Shown here one piece after another: positions 1 to 8,089 of a stretch of DNA of 15,000 nt (positions are counted from its first letter, which is position 1; each line of letters begins with the position of its first letter). The stretch spans positions 1,251,443 to 1,266,442 of the forward strand of contig CM022672.1 in NCBI GenBank assembly GCA_012295275.1, written 5' to 3'. Under the pieces are notes generated by a model. That model was not told the origin of the DNA and did not search any database. It was given only the letters and a program-made list of their open reading frames with translations. The translations under genes were made by a program, and so were the position numbers. The DNA comes from Chrysomallon squamiferum. Lineage: Eukaryota > Mollusca > Gastropoda > Neomphalida > Peltospiridae.

Positions 1-221
1 CACAGTCATTAAATCAGCCAGTTAGTACTTATGCTGTTTACGGATATAACAATAATGACGTCATTGCTTTAGAACCAAATATTTTGTTATTGGTCTACTC
101 AGTAACAGATATTGATGATATAAAGAGAAAAACGTTTACTAAAGTTGTTTTAGTTTTTGTTTTTATAAAACCAGTTGAGGTAAAAGCCACATTACGTTCC
201 TACGAGAACAGAATTGTGAAC
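1..221. other. Unassigned unique sequence
   Basis: No gene or repeat is visible here apart from the palindromic CRE-type site listed separately. Two copies of GAACAGAA lie 12 bases apart (206-213 and 218-225). That is too short to mean anything alone. Confidence 0.5.
54..65. promoter_or_regulatory. Palindromic CRE-type (CREB/ATF) site
   Basis: AATGACGTCATT is a perfect 12-base palindrome containing the full cAMP-response element TGACGTCA (56-63), the known binding site of CREB/ATF bZIP factors. The match is exact and contains a CpG in AT-rich sequence. No promoter, transcription start or gene is visible nearby, so function is inferred from the motif only. A second exact TGACGTCA lies at 7682-7689. 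Confidence 0.3.
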
Positions 222-276
222 AGAACTGATCTCGTCACCTAGTAAGCCTCAAGCCGACGCTTTAACCAGACGGTCG
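222..276 (-). mobile_element. tRNA-like relic, possible SINE head
   Basis: Read on the minus strand, 248-275 resembles the D-arm to anticodon-arm region of Leu/Ser-type tRNAs. The stretch TGGTTAAAGCGTCGG is very close to the usual TGGTTAAGGCGTCGG. A poor box A lies at 266-276 (CGACCGTCTGG) and a poor box B at 222-232 (AGATCAGTTCT, about 8 of 11 against GGTTCRANNCY), separated by 33 bases, which is near tRNA spacing. No clover-leaf with an intact acceptor stem can be drawn, so a functional tRNA is unlikely. An old tRNA-derived SINE head fits better. The comparison is from memory of tRNA consensus sequences, not from a search. Confidence 0.3.
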
Positions 277-1165
277 CAATTGCATCTAGCAGAGGAGTTA
301 GGATTTTGCCGCCGAACGTCGACTTTGAAGAATCTATTACCAAGAACATAAGCCAAAGAAAACCTATTGAGAATCCGGAATTAGAATTTAGATAGACAAA
401 ACTCATGGGTACACATCACCAAGGTTACAAGTCGGCACTGAGAGGATAGAGGCGTTTCGGTTTGTTTGCCCTCAGCATTAAATCTGCAAAAATCCACGCA
501 GGAAAGATTGATTTCTCACAGTGAAAGAAAAAACCTCACAAGTGCAAGCTTAACGGAAAGCTCCAGTCATTGTGGATCTATGGTTTCAGGATGTTCCATC
601 TTCACTGAAAGATGTTTTCTGTGTTAGCCTCGTCAGAAACAGATCATTATAATGGATGCATTTGTCGTGCGGAGAAGGCGAACGGGAGTCTGGGGAAGAG
701 AGGGGGGAGGAGGAGGAGGGAAAGCATGACGCATTTGCCAGGGAGGAATGAATCTGTAGAAATGTTACGTTTGCAGAGTCTATGTGGCTTCCAGGATGCA
801 ATCATTGTTAAGATTACTGAGTTCAGTCTCGAGGTGTTGTCTACTAAACATTGTGATGTAATGTTCGCCGTACTTCAGATTCGTGTCGTGTGATTATAGA
901 CGTACTTGATAGGTGTCCATAAGTAAAATATCGAACATATTAATAGGAAAAAAATTATTTGAAAAAAGAAAAAAAAAACAAATAAATATTATTTGAACTG
1001 TTGTCTTTATTGACAATGTTTTTCTTAATAGATGTTCTTCGTATTTATCAATTAGTGACGAAGAAAATTGTTATTACACGTACATATAGGTATTTATATA
1101 TGCCCCAGAGGACAGTGGAAAATCAATAGATAAAATGATTAAAATCTGAAATTAGTGGAAAAAAA
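277..1165. other. Intergenic or intronic sequence, no gene supported
   Basis: This is mostly unique sequence. A frame of 93 codons starting at ATG 612 crosses the G-rich purine tract, which gives it an Arg/Gly-rich patch (KRGGRRRR). It resembles no family I know, and frames of this length are expected by chance in 15 kb of AT-rich DNA. Bases 946-990 are A-rich, with an AATAAA at 981-986. From about 900 onward the sequence is AT-rich and featureless. Confidence 0.5.
692..724 (+). repeat. G-rich polypurine tract with AGG repeats
   Basis: Thirty-three consecutive purines include G runs of four (692-695), six (702-707) and three (718-720), with several AGG units between them. It stands out in a window dominated by A and T. 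Such tracts can form G-quadruplexes or triplex DNA. That behaviour is known for the sequence class but not shown here. Confidence 0.75.
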
Positions 1166-1240
1166 GTAACAAAAACAAAAACAAACACATATACACACTC
1201 ATACACAAACACACACCCACACAAACACATATATGCACAC
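1166..1240. repeat. CA-rich imperfect microsatellite
   Basis: An interrupted run of CA units mixed with AAAC and ATAC follows an A-rich lead. It looks like an old, decayed AC array. Confidence 0.8.
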
Positions 1241-1536
1241 ATTCTTTTGAGATATTCCATTAATCCTTCAGAACCTCTAATTTCAAACAGTTATTTGAAT
1301 ACAATTCATTTGTGATTTAACTGACTGCAAACTGAAATACATGTATTTCAATCCGGTTTTAAAAGACACCATTTTCCTCGACTGCATGGTCGTATGCAAA
1401 TGTTTCGCTGACGTCTGCTTTTTCTATTGTCCCGCCTGTACATGATTTAAATATTCTAGCGTCTGCTTAAGCTTGGAAGCGTCTGAACAGAAGCATAGAA
1501 ACTCATATTATAAACAGAAACGTCAGTGCTTTGGTT

Positions 1537-1630
1537 GTTTTCTTTTCTTTCTTTCTATTTTTTTTCCTTCAGCATTGTAAAAGAGCGACTTGCAGACGAA
1601 TGCGTTAAAGAATGACAAAGTACCAATAAA
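1537..1630 (+). other. Acceptor-like tract, short frame and polyA signal
   Basis: A pyrimidine tract (1537-1570, one A interruption) ends in CAG at 1570-1572, a textbook 3' splice-site arrangement. The following open frame (1574-1615) encodes 13 residues, IVKERLADECVKE, then TGA. An AATAAA sits 10 bases further on, at 1625-1630. This is the order expected of a very short terminal coding exon. Pyrimidine runs are common in this window and the frame is tiny, so coincidence is the likelier explanation. Confidence 0.1.
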
Positions 1631-1654
1631 AAGTATTTCTTATTTTCACACGAA

Positions 1655-1965
1655 TCAAAGAGCCAACGAATAATCCGCCTTTGTAAATCCAGATTCGACC
1701 CGCGCTGGAAAGATAACCTTCTCGCATAAATCATAGCCGTTCAATACAAAACTGTCGCAAGTTATCAAACAGGCACAACCGATCGATAAACCGCCAGTTG
1801 ATCAGAATGCAAATTGACGGCAATCAGTCATCAAACATCTCCTGTGAAAAGTCAGACGCGTCTGTGCCTTAGTTTACGGATTAATAAAGCCTGTCCTTTC
1901 CACGGTAAAGGGAATGAGAATGTAGTCGGCAAATAGGCCACTGTATACGTAGCCGTTCTTCATTA
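1655..1965. other. Unique CpG-retaining block, possible conserved non-coding element
   Basis: This 310-base block has no simple repeats and more CpG than its surroundings. It contains GATA-type sites (AGATAA 1711-1716, TTATCA 1762-1767), an exact POU octamer ATGCAAAT (1807-1814) and a 12-base palindrome CAGACGCGTCTG (1853-1864). Motif density alone does not prove function; no frame looks coding. Confidence 0.15.
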
Positions 1966-1983
1966 TATGCGTCCTTAAGAGAT

Positions 1984-1997
1984 AAAAAAAAAAAAAA
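1984..1997. repeat. Poly-A run (A14)
   Basis: Fourteen consecutive A bases. No flanking target-site duplication or retroposon body is evident. Confidence 0.9.
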
Positions 1998-2710
1998 TGT
2001 AGAAGACGAAAACAACAACATTTGAAAAGTGAGATATTTGTATTACCTTAATGCCGGAATGTTGAGTGTAAGCTAACGTTAGCCGAAGAGGTGTTAGAGT
2101 CTGTAGACTATCCACTTTAAACACTGGAGCATCAGCACGCCATTAATCTCTTGTGCCAGAAGGCTGATTTCGTAGAGAGGCTTGATGCCGTGAATGTGGT
2201 AAGTACATCACACTTGTAGCGACCATATTAATATAAAGAAGTCTTGCAAACTTTCCTCCCATGCTGTTCTGTTAACATAGGAGATCTTGTGAGTGGTTCG
2301 TGTTTTCAGCAGCAAACGTAATGATGCAAAGTTTTGAAGTTTGAATGGACGGGATTCTAACATGCTGAACTCAATTTCTTGTCAGGTTCAGCTTTTATAC
2401 GTGTGAATGTGATGTGTTTACAGTTTTCAGTATTTCTCAGTTTGTGTCTGCTCTGTACAACGATTTGTTTTAAGTGAATAGTCGCCTTTGGGTTGTTTTG
2501 TTGAAATACAAATTGCTGGTTTACAGAAGAAGCTCTTTGTCACTCTTTGTCTCGCTTGTTAAACTAAACTTTAAAACTACTTAGGTGAATAACTGAACAA
2601 GTCACCATGAAATTGGAAATAAAAACTGCATTAATTATATCTGAGAACAATTTGATTAAAATCCTGTTCCTTTCATTGTATAAAAGGAAAACGTTTGATA
2701 TCGTTTTCTT
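1998..2710. other. Unassigned unique sequence
   Basis: About 700 bases with no coding frame, RNA gene or repeat that I can support. All three plus-strand frames are broken by frequent stops. Confidence 0.5.
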
Positions 2711-2846
2711 TACTACTACAACTACTACTACTACTACTACGACTACTACTATTACCAACACCGCCACAGCTACTACTACTACTACTGCTATAAGTTCAAG
2801 CACTACTACAACTATACTGCTACAGTTTTGTTAAAGCTACTACTGC
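2711..2846. repeat. Interrupted (ACT)n microsatellite
   Basis: ACT/TAC units form four blocks (about 2711-2754, 2770-2787, 2801-2815 and 2837-2846) separated by degenerate trinucleotides such as GCT, ACC and GCC. Reading frames across it give poly-Thr on the plus strand and poly-Val on the minus strand; both are artefacts of the repeat, not genes. Confidence 0.9.
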
Positions 2847-3150
2847 TATGTAGTTGTTACAGTTGTCACTGCTGTGTTATTGTTGCATTATTTTTTCACT
2901 CTGAAAATCGATAAACTAGCACTAAACACTAGGTGATCTTATTTGAAAACCGATATTTCTAATTGTTGCCTTTTGTTATTAAATTTATTTTTATCATGTA
3001 CGTATTTTTATCACGTAGCAGTGAAGACAGGACACCCGCGTCAGGTCAGCGAGAAACCGTTGTGTTTTTTCTTTTTCTAATCACTTTATTCGGAACCATT
3101 TTGTGACAGAAATCTCTTGAAAGCTAAAAGAAAAATAATTCACTTACGAC
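2847..3150. other. Unassigned AT-rich sequence
   Basis: No gene or clear repeat is visible. The sequence is T-rich with short homopolymer runs. Confidence 0.5.
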
Positions 3151-3208
3151 TCGGTGGCAGAATGGTCAAGTCATTTAATTTTAGTCTTATTTTAACGGGA
3201 CTGATTCC
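3151..3208 (+). mobile_element. tRNA-like relic, possible SINE head
   Basis: Box A is good: TGGCAGAATGG (3155-3165) differs from TGGCNNAGTGG at one defined position. The surrounding bases, GGTGGCAGAATGGTCAAG, closely follow Leu/Ser-type tRNA D-arms. A weaker box B, GGACTGATTCC (3198-3208, about 8 of 11), lies 32 bases downstream, which is normal tRNA spacing. The anticodon-arm region is AT-rich and does not pair, so this is not a working tRNA. A decayed tRNA-derived SINE is the best reading; where its body ends downstream cannot be told. Confidence 0.35.
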
Positions 3209-3393
3209 CAGATGATTCCTGTATAACGTGGCAATAATCAGTCTATCCCCAGACTAAATCAGCGCCAAACTTTTTAGCAAGTGAAGCTTCTGCACCGCTG
3301 AAAGCAAACACGAAAATCATTTAGCTCCATAATTAGCCATTAAAGCTGCTATTTGTAAGACAGAAATGTTGCGTGTCTGTGGCTGCGCGCGTA

Positions 3394-3609
3394 ATGGATT
3401 CGAATGATAATCCAGAGAATTCAGATCAGTATTTCACTGCAGAGTTCCACTTCGATCTCTTTGCTCCTCCCATGTTTTATGATGGCCATCGTATGTATTT
3501 TCCTGTCTACGGGATTGTGCGTGCGAACGATGTGTTACGGCTGACTGTAAAAAGAGTAGGCCTATCCCTTAGCCTGGCGGCTGTAGATTGCTTTTTCATT
3601 ATCTATTAG
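3394..3609 (+). CDS. Weak hypothetical protein or exon, 71 aa
   Basis: This is the most protein-like non-repetitive frame in the window. From ATG 3394, which has G at -3 and G at +4 (a favourable Kozak context), it encodes 71 residues. The first half is acidic and Asn-rich (MDSNDNPENSDQ), the middle is aromatic-rich (about residues 13-42) and the C-terminus is hydrophobic. The frame is open upstream to 3337, so it could also be part of an exon. A short upstream frame, ATG 3366 to TGA 3407, overlaps the start in another frame. Possible splice donors inside it are GT at 3547 and 3556. AATAAA occurs 58 bases after the stop. I recognise no domain, signal peptide or family. The length is within chance for AT-rich DNA, so it may be spurious. 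Confidence 0.2.
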   Translation: MDSNDNPENSDQYFTAEFHFDLFAPPMFYDGHRMYFPVYGIVRANDVLRLTVKRVGLSLSLAAVDCFFIIY

Positions 3610-3666
3610 ACCTTTTTCACCTTATGTATTATGCCATATATTAAAACTGTGTTGAGTGCATCGCTA

Positions 3667-3712
3667 AATAAAAGATTTCTTCTTTTGTTCAGTGCAGTGA
3701 AGGAACAATAAA
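3667..3712 (+). promoter_or_regulatory. Two AATAAA polyadenylation-type hexamers
   Basis: Exact AATAAA occurs at 3667-3672 and 3707-3712, with a T/GT-rich stretch between them. They are placed where a polyA signal for the 3394-3609 frame would be expected. The hexamer is frequent by chance in AT-rich DNA, so the support is weak. Confidence 0.2.
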
Positions 3713-4065
3713 CTACTAACTTACTGTCAGAATACTGGATAATAGTCCAGAATAGCTAGCTTGAACCTTGCTCCGTTATGGCTGATAATAACGATTGGCT
3801 TCATACAATCGAGAATGACAAAAGTGTAACGATTTTAACTTGCGTTCTATTAGCTGGAAGGAATTAGAAACAATTACTGGAATATTTATAGGCTACGATT
3901 TGGCCATTACCGTATTTGGTATGCAATAAGTCTGCAGTTTGTTTTAATGGCAGCGATATATCTTTCGCAGACAAAAGCTTTTTGAAAAACGTCAACAAAT
4001 AATTTTCTTCATATTTTTTATAAACGTTTTATTTATTGTATACCTATATAGATACCTATGTGTGT
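3713..4065. other. Unassigned unique sequence
   Basis: No coding frame or repeat that I can support. The sequence becomes AT-rich towards the AC array. Confidence 0.5.

Positions 4066-4093
<28 letters not shown>
4066..4093. repeat. (AC)14 microsatellite
   Basis: Fourteen uninterrupted AC units, preceded directly by a short TGTGTG, so the junction is a small inverted repeat (TGTGTACACA). Confidence 0.95.
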
Positions 4094-4096
<3 letters not shown>

Positions 4097-4386
4097 GATT
4101 CATACTGTTCCTATTAATTCATCGAATCCATTCAGAATTTCCGTTTCTATTTACTTTTACTTCGTTTGATAAAAAACCCACATAACTCTATAAAACTAAT
4201 CTTAACATCACCATATGCTGTATTTATATTTTAATCAAAATGGTTTCTTTCAAAGCACATTTTATATTTTCTTCTTCCCGTGTACCATCAACATTATTAC
4301 TTTTTCCCTGACATTGTCTAGTTTCAGGATTTCGTTTGTTTGCGTATTTGCTAAGAGCAAGCAGAGACGACAAACATATTGATTAG

Positions 4387-4440
4387 TGTTTTGTTGTTTT
4401 TTTAGGTTGTTGTTGTTGTTTTTCGCGGGTTTTTTTTTCT
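4387..4440. repeat. T-rich tract with (TTG)n
   Basis: TTG units alternate with T runs and are interrupted by CGCGGG at about 4424-4429. A similar TTG/T tract recurs at 8551-8591, but simple-sequence convergence explains it. Confidence 0.8.
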
Positions 4441-4499
4441 TTAATTTTTGTTTGTGCTGTTTGTGGATCTTAAATATTATGTTCACGTAATTTACAAAG

Positions 4500-4543
4500 C
4501 ACACACACACACACACGCACTCATACACACATTAGAGTGTAGG

Positions 4544-4578
<35 letters not shown>

Positions 4579-4630
4579 GGTTGTATTGTTATTCTTGTTG
4601 TTGTTGTTATTATTGTTATTGCTATTATTA

Positions 4631-4692
<62 letters not shown>
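4500..4692. repeat. Compound microsatellite (CA)-(AT)-(TTG)-(ATT)
   Basis: Four arrays sit almost end to end: CA units with interruptions from 4500, a pure (AT)14 at 4551-4578, TTG units around 4594-4608, and a pure ATT array at 4631-4692 of nearly 21 units. Reading frames across it give runs of Tyr, Leu or Ile only because of the repeat. Confidence 0.95.
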
Positions 4693-5200
4693 GACTGCTG
4701 TCATGTTTTGTAAGAAAAACATTGATTTATGTGTATTTTGAAGTTGAAGTCAAGAGTTTAAACTGTTTTGAAAGCAATATTTCAGTTCACCACATTTGTT
4801 TGAAAATCACTCAAACTGGAACACTAACCCAGTGGCTAACTTGATCATTTCCCAGAGACCAAACTGAATTTCTAAAGACATCAACGAAGTAAAAAGAATA
4901 CGATTAACAACAATCAGTCAAAGAGGAAGACAAAATAATTGAAATATTGAAATAATTTAATTTTGTTTTATTCTTGTCTGAGCTTCTTCCTAGGTAATTG
5001 CTTTTAAATCAATATCTGAACGATTTTAACATTAAAACTCTTAATATTTGATCATTTGCTAGAACCTTCACAAAATTTAAAGTGTTTTTTTAAAGAATTT
5101 TGGCATTTTCTTTTATATATTTAAGAGCTAAAGCGACAGATTCCCTGCATTTTGTCCCGGTGTAATGAAATCATATTAATTCCGTCTAGTAACGGTACCA
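4693..5200. other. Unassigned unique sequence with an isolated box A match
   Basis: No gene is supported. TAACCCAGTGG at 4825-4835 matches the tRNA box A consensus TRGCNNAGTGG at all but one defined position, and the next bases (CTAACTTGATCA) look D-arm-like. No acceptable box B follows at tRNA distance, so a SINE head here is only a possibility. Confidence 0.35.
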
Positions 5201-5455
5201 AATTCCTAATGGGATTTCCTCTACGCTAACTGGATTACATTAATATAACCTGTGAGTGGATTATTCCTTTCGTAACAAGAAAATGTTCCTCGTCCCACTG
5301 GAAATAAACATTCACAGTGTACAGAGCTTTTAACACGCGTTCATTAATGGCATTTGCATTCAATGAACACTTAGCGTTTTGGCATTTATTAAATATTCAG
5401 TTATTCTTACATAACATTTCCCAAATCAAATTATAACGCGTCGGACGTCATAATT
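5200..5455. other. Motif-dense unique block, possible enhancer or conserved element
   Basis: This block contains two GGATTA sites (5232-5237, 5258-5263), the core of OTX/PITX homeodomain sites. It also has an exact reverse POU octamer ATTTGCAT (5352-5359), two ACGCGT hexamers 101 bases apart (5335-5340, 5436-5441) and GGACGTCA (5443-5450), one base off a full CRE. It is free of simple repeats. The factors named are those known for these motifs; binding or activity is inference. Confidence 0.15.
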
Positions 5456-5492
5456 GACGAAAGTAAAGAAATACGGTGTAAAAGAAAACGCA

Positions 5493-5612
5493 AATGATGA
5501 TGTTAATGATAGTAACATCACGACGACGATGATGATGATAGTGATAATGATGATGATGACGATAGTGATAGTGATAAGAATAATGATGATGATGATGGTG
5601 GTGGTAACGATA
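5493..5612. repeat. Imperfect (GAT)n microsatellite
   Basis: GAT/ATG units are interspersed with GTGATA and ACG variants. The minus strand reads as poly-His with Tyr in one frame, which is an artefact of CAT codons. Confidence 0.9.
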
Positions 5613-6308
5613 AAACTGTAGAAAAAAAATCCACACCAAAAAGACCAATAACGAAAACAAAAAAGAATTAACTGTACTAATAGAGTAAGATCAAAAGATA
5701 AACCACAACAACACCATTTTCAAACCATCCGCCTCAGCAGATAATGAAAGTGCGGAATTATACAAAACAAAACCCAGTGTAGAAGACAAAACGACGATTA
5801 ATATTCTTTCTGGCAAGTTCTGAACAAAGAACGTATGGATTTCAAATTGACTATAAAATTGGTTCCATCTTCTGATCAGAGGAATCACTCTTGGTGAAAT
5901 GTAATTGCTACGCTTTTTCCTGAGTGCAGCGGGACCGAAATATCTAGTAATGTGTGTATATAATGTTTTATTTTGCACTAATCGTATTCACAGCCATTTA
6001 CTTCAAAGACACGATGTTCTCAAGGGCCACGCTTCAAATTAAATAATAATGGCGTTTGCTTTCGCATGTCAAGGCTATGAGGATTTGCCAGATTAATGTC
6101 TCCGCTGACGTAATCACGAGTATTTTTTTTTCCTGTTTGTTATATGCGTGTTTATGCATATAAGATATGTGAGGAAAAGCCAACATATACCGACCAACAA
6201 TTAATTCGTACACGACCTCCACAGGAACAGAAGTATCAATAACAACTCTAGGCGTTAAAGTCTCACTGTGAAAACGTTTAAAAAGCTGACTGCTCACTAA
6301 TTTATACT
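5613..6308. other. Unassigned sequence, overlapping chance frames
   Basis: Two frames overlap antiparallel here. A minus-strand frame (5978 down to 5691) has an ATG and 95 codons, with a hydrophobic C-terminal half. A plus-strand stretch without ATG (5689-5823) reads as a hydrophilic peptide. Neither matches a family I know, and only one at most could be real. CRE-like TGACGTAA lies at 6106-6113. No repeat or RNA gene is visible. Confidence 0.45.
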
Positions 6309-6623
6309 AAATGGTAATGGTACTTAATTGTTACTTGTTGTCTGAGCTTTGTAGGTGTATTTATAAAATGGTGATTTTCGTGTATTTAATTAATCGTTGT
6401 TTTGCTGTATGTTTTAAATGCCGAGTTTCGCATATGCTTTTAATGGTGTTTCATGTGCGAACGTAATGGTGGTTTCTTATATTATATAATGGTGATTTTA
6501 ATATATATTATTTATATACTGATGTAATTTGTAGGTTCGTTGTATTTACTTAAATGGCGAGTTATATATGTGCAAGTAGCACTGAAGTTTTCATATGTAA
6601 TTAGTGATGAGTTTCTTATATCC
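6309..6623 (+). repeat. Highly degenerate tandem repeat, unit about 23-25 bp
   Basis: A core like AATGGTGATTTT followed by a TATAT-like tail recurs at 6367, 6417, 6442, 6465, 6488 and 6553, with weaker copies near 6309 and 6601. Central copies are spaced 25, 23 and 23 bases, and gaps of 50-65 bases elsewhere may hold eroded or lost units. A longer pattern also recurs: GTAGG, then GTATTTA, then AATGG appears near 6350-6372 and again near 6531-6557, about 180 bases apart. It is a minisatellite-like array so diverged that simple-repeat masking could miss it. The alignment was done by eye. Confidence 0.5.
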
Positions 6624-7230
6624 TTTTTGTTTATCCCTCATACATCCCGTGCACATACATCACGTCGAATTGGATTAAGACTGTTGTAACGTGTACGTCT
6701 GGGTCAGGAAGAACGACAATACACGAGGCAAGAATAGCAAAGAAATCTCATTTGAATCTTTAGGAAAGCAGACTTGAGCCCGTTCAGTTGGAGACGTGAC
6801 GTAATCAAATTGTATCATCGCTCGTGGTTTTGAAAGAAAACTTCCATGAAGCTTGACCAGTAATCAACTCTGTGAACCTTGGGTCTCTTACTAAACATTG
6901 CTAAGATTCGGAAAGACCGGGTTTTCTGGAAACTCCACATAATCGAGTTGATATCTTTCTGAGGTTATATCTGTGGTTTAGCCGAAAGACATTACGTCGT
7001 TCTGTTGTTAGCATCCGTGATAAAGTACAAGCCCGAGGCCCTTCAGGTTGCAAGATCAACCCACAACAACCGATTTTTGTTTTAGATAGCTCTTATTATT
7101 CTGTCCTATACTTTCATTAAAAATATACTACAGTAGGTGTGTGTTGAGAACGGTTATAAAACGTCAGCTGTGATAGCAGATAAAACGTAATGACCAGTGG
7201 CTACTGAACACTATAATTATGTTATTATGA
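6624..7230. other. Unique, CpG-retaining sequence, no gene supported
   Basis: About 600 bases without simple repeats. TGACGTAATC occurs at 6797-6806 and also at 6106-6115, 691 bases upstream. A tRNA-like relic is listed separately at 6997-7058. Frames are short on both strands. Confidence 0.45.
6997..7058 (+). mobile_element. Weak tRNA-like relic, possible SINE head
   Basis: TGTTGTTAGCATCCGTGA (7003-7020) resembles a tRNA D-arm (compare AGTGGTTAGCATCC). Then GGTTGCAAGATC (7047-7058) resembles box B with an extra base. GGTTG (7046-7050) and CAACC (7057-7061) could pair as a T-arm-like 5-bp stem around CAAGAT. Box spacing is about 38 bases, rather long. This is weaker than the relics at 222-276 and 3151-3208. 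Confidence 0.2.
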
Positions 7231-7520
7231 CAACTATTTATTTAATTATTTTAATATATCCTATAATTTTATTATTATGTAACAAATTTTTATATTTAAT
7301 TATTATATTCCTGAAATATGGCTGCGTTATTTATTTGTTTTGTCTTTAAAAACTGGCCAGTGGATAGATAGTTTTATTTATTTATGAGTAAATACTTCTT
7401 ATTCATAAAATTATAATAGATTTTTTCTTCTGTTCTTCTTCCATTTTTTTATTTTGTCTTTTTTGCTCGTTTGTTTTTGTTTTTATTTTTTGTTCATTCT
7501 TTATTATTATTCTTTCTTTC
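7231..7520. repeat. AT-rich then T-rich low-complexity tract
   Basis: Bases 7231-7330 are TTATT/TAATT-rich and 7421-7520 are dominated by T runs with G or C interruptions. No gene is possible in it. No ordered repeat unit is seen. Confidence 0.7.
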
Positions 7521-8089
7521 CTACAAGACAAGCTAAATATTTATTCATTCATATAGTCACGTAGAATGCTGCTGTTGACTGCGTCTACAGAAATAAATTC
7601 CTCTTTCGATGAATATTCTGCACACACATTTTTTTTCGTGATTATAAACAAGAGAAGATAACGTTTGAGTGCACTTTCCAATGACGTCACTATCAAAACA
7701 CTGGCTAATGAAACCATAATTTGCAACTTTTTTTTTGTTTGTTTTATGGCTTTATTCAATCTTCTTTTAATAACAGAAAAAAAAAAATGTGGTAATGGCT
7801 GCACTAATCTTTTATAAATATTATAATAAAAATTAAGAAAAAAGTTATCAATGATCTTCTATCCTTTCAAGTTAGTCAGAGCCTTGGGCAGACTTTCCAG
7901 TCGCTAATCACCATGTTGTCTTGGCTGACTTTCATGTCATTCGAATAATAATTAAAAAAATGCAATACGCCCGGAAACAAAATGATCTCTTTCGATTATT
8001 TTTAAGTGTATATGATCCTTATATGAAACTGCTCTCATCTATTCATTCCTTTTCTAATAAGCCTTTTGGCTGTTACTTCATTTTTTCAG
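7521..8089. other. Unassigned sequence
   Basis: No supported gene. It includes short T and A runs (7730-7738, 7779-7788) and an exact CRE listed separately. The open frame entering from 7921 begins at a TTG and is discussed with the 8090-8247 entry. Confidence 0.45.
7682..7689. promoter_or_regulatory. Exact CRE motif TGACGTCA
   Basis: This is the second perfect CREB/ATF site of the window, after 56-63. No promoter or gene is visible beside it, so function is inferred from the motif only. Confidence 0.2.

Noticed and set aside
612-893. 93-codon plus-strand frame starting with ATG
   Set aside because: No family resemblance; its Arg/Gly patch comes from the polypurine tract. Frames of this length are expected by chance in this much AT-rich DNA.
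1690-1745. Minus-strand box B-like GGGTCGAATCT
   Set aside because: Nine of eleven bases fit, but no box A or D-arm-like sequence occurs at the right distance.
1853-1864. Perfect 12-base palindrome CAGACGCGTCTG
   Set aside because: Palindromes of this length are expected a few times in 15 kb by chance; no repeat partner seen.
2564-2834. Poly-Val (minus) and poly-Thr (plus) frames
   Set aside because: Both are readings of the ACT microsatellite.
4262-4844. Frames rich in Cys-Val, Tyr, Leu or Ile
   Set aside because: Generated by CA, AT and ATT arrays; no independent coding evidence.
5448-5660. His-rich minus-strand frame
   Set aside because: The His run is CAT codons of the GAT array, not a metal-binding protein.
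5691-5978. 95-codon minus-strand frame with ATG
   Set aside because: Overlaps an equally protein-like antisense stretch, has no recognised domain, and its length is within chance.
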